Below are positions 59,382 to 64,000 of a stretch of 64,000 bases of DNA, piece by piece; the first letter of the stretch is position 1; each line of letters begins with the position of its first letter. Both the position numbers and the translations under genes were made by a program. Location: positions 124,001 to 188,000 of the forward strand of contig JBHGNT010000005.1 of the NCBI GenBank assembly GCA_043228905.1, written 5' to 3'. This DNA is from Azolla caroliniana (lineage: Eukaryota > Polypodiophyta). The notes beneath the pieces were generated by a model. The model worked only from the letters and a program-made list of their open reading frames with translations. It ran no database searches and was not told where the DNA came from.

Positions 59382-62207
59382 CTAGGAATGAGAATAAACC
59401 GCAGCACAGAATGATTGCAGCTGTGGTAGACTCGTAAGCAATTGAATGAACCTATTCTCATCTCCTTCCTCAAGAAGCAACACCCCCATGTTTGCTACCT
59501 GAGGAACAAGCTTTACTAACGGTATACCAGCTTCTTCCCTACCTTGATACATCTCATTGAAATCCTCGATTATTCGATTCAATATCACACCAGATGTAGA
59601 TATTAGTACCTCGTTGAACTCCTTACTGAAATACCAATGCGTCCATAGTTAGGAGTTACAGATATAAAACATCTCCCTATGCTAACATATGTTAAGCAAA
59701 GTACGTGAAGATGCAGTTTGTCATGTTTAAACATAGTTACCTATCTAAGATATCCCTTGTCTCTTGCATCAATATTTCCATTTTTTCTTTACTATCTTTT
59801 GACAATATCTCTTCTACCTCACATTCCACCAAAAGTTCACTGGGGAGTATATTATTTTCTGGGAGAATGTACGGTAGCCAACTCAATTTATTTGCGGCAA
59901 GAGACCTCACAATACTTTCAAATATTTCTTGCAAATCGTTCAGTGTGCAAGGCTCTCTTAGTGACTTGCTGCAAATCAAAGGAAAATCAACAGAGATTCG
60001 GATCAATCCAAATGTAAAGAAGAAAAAACTTCACTAACTTCGACAAAACATGCTTGACAGCTAGCTTTGAATCTGAAATCAATAGCTCCAATCCAATAGA
60101 AGGAAGAAATTCTGCAAACGTGAGATATTTCTGTTGGAAAAACCTAGAAAACCCGCCTTTTGGATCCTGCACAATGAACCAAAACTCCATCAGTTCAACA
60201 ACATCATGACCAAACAATATATTAGGATGTGGTCTAATCAAAATATACCATTGAATCTGTATTTGAGATATCACGCGCAGTGTGTATGTAAACGTGCCTT
60301 GCTAGAATGTTAAGCTGAACACGTACGAATAGAATTAGCAACAAAAGCGCCCACATGGAGGTGATGGTCAGAGTAAAGCCTGAGAAACATAGCAAGTTCA
60401 TAAAGTTTCAACTAGCATTTGCAAAATTAATCGAAGAAAACAGCACACAAATGTACTTAATATTTTCAGCTCCTCCCAAAGTTCCCTTTTTTCTTCTGAA
60501 GAGAGAATATGTGGAGATTCTTTCCCTTGTTCCAGTTTTTTTCTTAAGCTCAATAAGTCGATCTGGTCTAGGATTGCTTTTCTAAGGTTCGGCAAAATAG
60601 ATGGCAATGTTCCGTTGTCAGATATTTGCTGTACACTCTGAAAATGGTGCTCTAACCTGAATTATTACCACAAGGTAGCATGTGACATGCATGTCAGATC
60701 TAAATTACAACAATAGAAAGATAACCAAAAAAGTCAAGCAGTAACATACTGAGCCTCCATCCTCAGCTCAGCTTGACGAAGCATATATGCATGGGCTTCT
60801 CTTTCTTGTATGCTAGTAAAATGTGTTTTGATGGCTCGATAGCAGATATATCCAACTCCTGCTGCACTTGCTGACACCAGAAGTGCAGTTTTATGCTTTT
60901 TAATCCAGTTCCTAAATCAAGCAGAAAAACAAAGATAAATATCATTAGAGTTGCCATAATAGTTACAAGCTAAAAAAGACTAAAGGTGGAAAGTAGTGAC
61001 ATCATATATGCACCAGAATTCACGATGTATGAGTCACAATTAAGCATTTGTAATCACATCTCACCTGATCTGGAATGCGAAAGTTATCACAATGGTTTTG
61101 ATTTACTTTTTTTTACATATGCCATCTATGACTTTGAAATGAACCTATCGTGTTTCTTGACCTCTGGTCTAAAATATTGTATCAAGTTCTACCTACAGTT
61201 TTTCTTTACAAAGAAGATTAAGAAAGTATAAGTTCAGTCAACACAACACTATTATGGTAAGATTTAAGAGTCTTCATAAATTTACAAACGAAATGGAAAC
61301 TTTGAGAGTGCAGGTGACAAACTTCATCTACCTTTGCTTATTATTAGGAGATCAGCAAAGTATAAGCTCAGACAACATATCACTATTGTGGTGAAAAATA
61401 GAATCTTGATTGGGATTACATAGGAAAATTACTGTTAAGTACAGCCTGGTTTGCTTTCTATAAGTTGATTAATGATAAAAGAAGTGCCATTTTAGCTCAA
61501 TCAAAATTCTTATCATGGTAATTTTAGGGTCTTGATCCCTAGCCACATGAAAAATGGAGTAGCAAATCACAATATATGTCATTTGATAAAAACACCATCT
61601 GATATGATAAACTTTATCATTACCCTAGGATCAAGTCGTGTAAGGAGAGTGAAGTGAATCACTTGCTAAAAACACAATCTCATAAAATAAACTTTATCAT
61701 TACTTTAGATCATGTGATGTAAAGTGGAGCATGGTGAACCATGATATATGTCATTTGATAGAAACATTATCTCAGAAAATAATGCTAACCATTACTCTTA
61801 AAACTGATGTGATTCAAGAGTATTATTGAACCGTGCTACATCAATATGAGAAACATTATGATTAACATAGAATTGACATCATTTGGTAAAAAGATCATCT
61901 GTTCATGATAAGGTCCGTTGCTCTTAGAGACATGTCACGGGAAATGGAGAATATTGAAATCAAGTAGCATCAGTGTATCCTTTGATAGAAGAAAAAGAAG
62001 AAATTATTATGACATATAAGTAGATTGTTTATCACCAGTGAAAATAACATGAATAAATACAATATTTATGAATTCGAGAAAATCCTGAATTTTCTCTTAG
62101 ACATTGCTAACTCGAACGGATTCAAAGCGTAGAAAACTGAACACAGAAAAGAGAAGACAAAAGGAGACAAGAGAGAGAGAGAGAGAGAAGCACCTGATGG
62201 ACATCAT
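59382..62207 (-). CDS. PEX3: Peroxisome biogenesis factor 3 (peroxin-3)
   Basis: PEX3 is an integral peroxisomal membrane protein that docks PEX19 and inserts other peroxisomal membrane proteins. Seven exons: 62207-62194, 60911-60750, 60656-60457, 60379-60249, 60166-60039, 59968-59741, 59625-59382. All are GT/AG and in phase, totalling 1,107 nt, 368 aa, close to the usual plant length. The protein starts MMSIRNWIKKHKTALLVS with a transmembrane segment at about residues 12-32 (ALLVSASAAGVGYICYRA). Then come QAELRMEAQLEHHFQS, LRKKLEQGK, LWEELKILSFT, VRVQLNILARHVYIHTARD and the C-terminal GIPLVKLVPQVAN...RFIQLLTSLPQ. These track Arabidopsis PEX3 along the whole length. The first coding exon is only 14 nt, so automatic predictors may miss the start. 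Intron 1 is 1.3 kb and contains a degenerate tandem array. Confidence 0.95.
61537..61985. repeat. Degenerate ~70-125-bp tandem array in PEX3 intron 1
   Basis: Units near 61537, 61640, 61707, 61806 and 61930 share versions of ATATATGTCATTTGATA, then AAACA(C/T)(C/T)ATCTCA, then AAACTTTATCATTAC, then GATC/GACATGTGATG. Unit length varies (67-125 bp) and identity is moderate. Confidence 0.7.
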
Positions 62208-62501
62208 TATTCCTTGCTTGGTAGCTGCGGAAACAAAAGAAAAAGAACACTCAGAGGCGCATCTTTTGTTCTCTTCGTCTATTAGAACGAACAAAGTCCT
62301 GCAGAGTCGACGCTATAGAATCTCGGCCTCTGTCTCGATCGATGGACTTGCTATGCAATCATCTATGGATGTGTGTGATATGTTTGTATGTATGTGTATG
62401 GCATGTATGTATGTATATGGTATACATACATACATACATATATGTACATGCATTTATCGTTATATTTGGAAGTGTTTGCAATTCAAACTCCCCCTTCCTC
62501 A

Positions 62502-62640
62502 TAGGAATCGGCAACGGCTCGGCTCAAGCCTAAACCGGTTTTAACGGCTTAGCGGCTCGGTTTAGGCGTGAGCCTACCTAAACGGTTTGACCTCGGCTCG
62601 ACTTGGCTTGAGCCTTGCGAAACCGGCTCAAGCCGTTCAG
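62502..62640. mobile_element. hAT-like element end, partner end not found
   Basis: TAGGAATCGGCAACGGCTCGG resembles the TIR plus subterminal region (ATCGGCAAC, CGGTTCGG) of the element at 8746-9217. It is followed by repeats of GGCTCGG, GCTCAAGCC and AAACCGGTT in alternating orientation. Similar AAACCGGTT sequence recurs at 63094-63101, so the element may run to about 63110. No matching right TIR or target duplication was found. Confidence 0.5.
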
Positions 62641-63110
62641 AATTTTAGGGTTTAGAAAGTTAGAACTTGAAAGTTGACAAAGAGAATGACACGAAGCCGT
62701 AGGCAAGATACTATTGAGTGACGAGAGAGGGAGAGAGAGCTTGCATAGTGGACGATCAAGGACCTCCTTGTTGTTCAGTGCTATATACATTCTTTGGAGA
62801 AGGATTGGATTACCAAGAGTAATAGGTCGTCATAGCCTCGGGCCTCGTGGTTCGGGTGGTGGGAGGCAGGGGATTCATGGATGTCAGCCGACCAATCATA
62901 GTAGTCTACAAAGAGGGAGTCGTGGAGGTGGGACTTGGAGTTGAGTTTGACTCATCATTGGTAAGGCCGAGGGGGTGGGAGTTATGAGGAAGAGAAGAAG
63001 AGTAGGAGGAAGTAGTAGTGGTGGGGGTGGGGGTGTTTTTTGGGTATCTTCAGCTTTTTTGTCCCAACCTGGTTCACAAACCAGTTTAGGCCAAACCGGT
63101 TAAGCTTAAA

Positions 63111-63176
63111 CGAATAATGGGGAATGCCTAGTGTGTGAGGAAGTTCCTCACACACTAGGCATTGCCCCATTATTCG
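63111..63176. repeat. 66-bp near-perfect palindrome
   Basis: Left arm 63111-63142 (starts CGAATAATGGGG) is the reverse complement of right arm 63144-63176 except for one inserted base (AATGCC against CAATGCC). A single G (63143) separates the arms. It could form a long hairpin in RNA or a cruciform in DNA. Confidence 0.95.
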
Positions 63177-64000
63177 TGACCTAAAGGTGTGGCGAATCGG
63201 CCTAGCCTTTAACCAAGAATGAATTCACTCCCCCTTTGGCCGCTCAATCAAATGATAGTTATCTTTATATAAGTGCTTGTCCCATATCTCTCTTTTGTCA
63301 TGCATTAAAAATTAAATGTAGCTCATCTTACTTCAAGACTAGATTTGAACCAAGTGGAGGAGGATATTTTTTCATTATCTTACCTAGGCTTTGTCAGTGA
63401 TCTCTCCCCATCCTTATGTTTGAATTTCGGTTGTACTCACACTTTTGTCACTCTCTCTTTTGGTTCAAATGTGTCAATATGAAAACTGAGTTGAGGTCTC
63501 AGTGTCATCGACTCATGCTCTTCATTCGTTCTTTTTGTGTTCGCTATGATGATACCTTTCACATGAAGTAGATTTGTCAGTTGTCATTCCATAGCGTCTT
63601 CAAAGAAAGATATATTTGTTTGTCGTCATTGCTTAGTTTCTTGTGCTCTCAGGGATACTTTAGAATGAACCTTGTACATAAATCACACTTGTGTTTAGTT
63701 AGTTGCTTCAAACATTCCTACATCAAAGACATAAAGGTGATAATATGTAAATGCATCCGTCGAACATACCTAAATGCATCCATTTTAGAGACCATTCCTC
63801 TAATCTCATGAGCAGTTACATCAAAAATATTGGAATGGGGATTTTCTAATCAATTATTGTCACCCTATTCAATATTAGTGGCAAACAACCTTCACACTAT
63901 TTTTAGCAATGCTTGTCTAAAAAGTTGAAGGGGTCTATTACGCTGAAACTTCTAGTTTGAAAATTTTGTTTAAAACTGAAAATTCATGCTGAGAAATAAT

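Larger units (their letters stand above)
62208..64000. other. PEX3 upstream region and right edge
   Basis: The first few hundred bases are the PEX3 leader and promoter side, with TATG/CATA microsatellites (62380-62445). A hAT-like end (62502) and a long palindrome (63111-63176) follow. The last 800 bases hold nothing that I can identify; the ORF at 63581-63811 has no recognisable domain. Confidence 0.5.

Noticed and set aside
62104-62544. 146-aa plus-strand ORF over the PEX3 start
   Set aside because: It runs antisense through the PEX3 leader, its first exon and TATG/CATA microsatellites. PEX3 explains the region.
1-64000. CRISPR array, bacterial operon or viral insertion
   Set aside because: Direct repeats are simple or degenerate tandem arrays without unique spacers. 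The genes have introns and plant-only families, and no viral coat or replicase motif was seen.

Overview
The window looks like a gene-poor stretch of a flowering-plant nuclear genome. It is AT-rich, full of long microsatellites, carries dead LINEs and short hAT-type elements, and its genes have plant-only architectures: a class II formin with a PTEN-like head, a MORN-repeat PIP5K, a SHI/SRS zinc-finger protein and HAWAIIAN SKIRT. I cannot name the species from sequence alone. Eight protein-coding genes are supported. Five were rebuilt exon by exon (the formin only in part, the PIP5K with an unresolved 5' end), using GT/AG borders that keep the reading frame.

Layout, left to right. 1-2595 (-): the 5' part of a class II formin, cut by the window edge. 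4213-4580: a short hAT-like element with an 8-bp target duplication. 5674-6939 (-): a single-exon F-box/kelch gene with a repeat-rich leader up to about 8.2 kb. 8746-9217: a second hAT-like element with perfect 8-bp target duplication. 10170-12783 (+): a dead L1-type LINE with target-site duplication. 14577 to about 19985 (-): a MORN-type phosphatidylinositol-4-phosphate 5-kinase, 8 exons. 21983-22175: a severely 5'-truncated copy of the same LINE 3' end. 23406-23849 (-): a small secreted cysteine-rich protein of lipid-transfer type. 24-30.8 kb: no gene seen. 30840-32276 (-): HAWAIIAN SKIRT-like F-box gene. 33-41 kb: no convincing gene, possible decayed LTR element near 36.4 kb. 41238-43331 (+): SHI/SRS transcription factor. 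43.3-47.9 kb: no convincing gene. 47979-53246 (-): STAT-type SH2-domain protein, 10 exons, 742 aa. 54-55.6 kb: decayed LINE pieces of a second kind. 58272-58613: three apparently identical 114-bp tandem copies. 59382-62207 (-): peroxin PEX3, 7 exons, 368 aa. 62.5-63.2 kb: a hAT-like end and a 66-bp near-perfect palindrome.

The genes do not form a pathway or cluster; they are independent housekeeping, signalling and developmental genes. The recurrent oddity is that at least five of them (formin, F-box/kelch, PIP5K, SH2 protein, PEX3) carry degenerate tandem arrays, with periods of roughly 35-100 bp, in the leader or a large early intron. That pattern, the palindrome, the 114-bp triplication and the SH2/STAT-like protein are the items most worth a second look.
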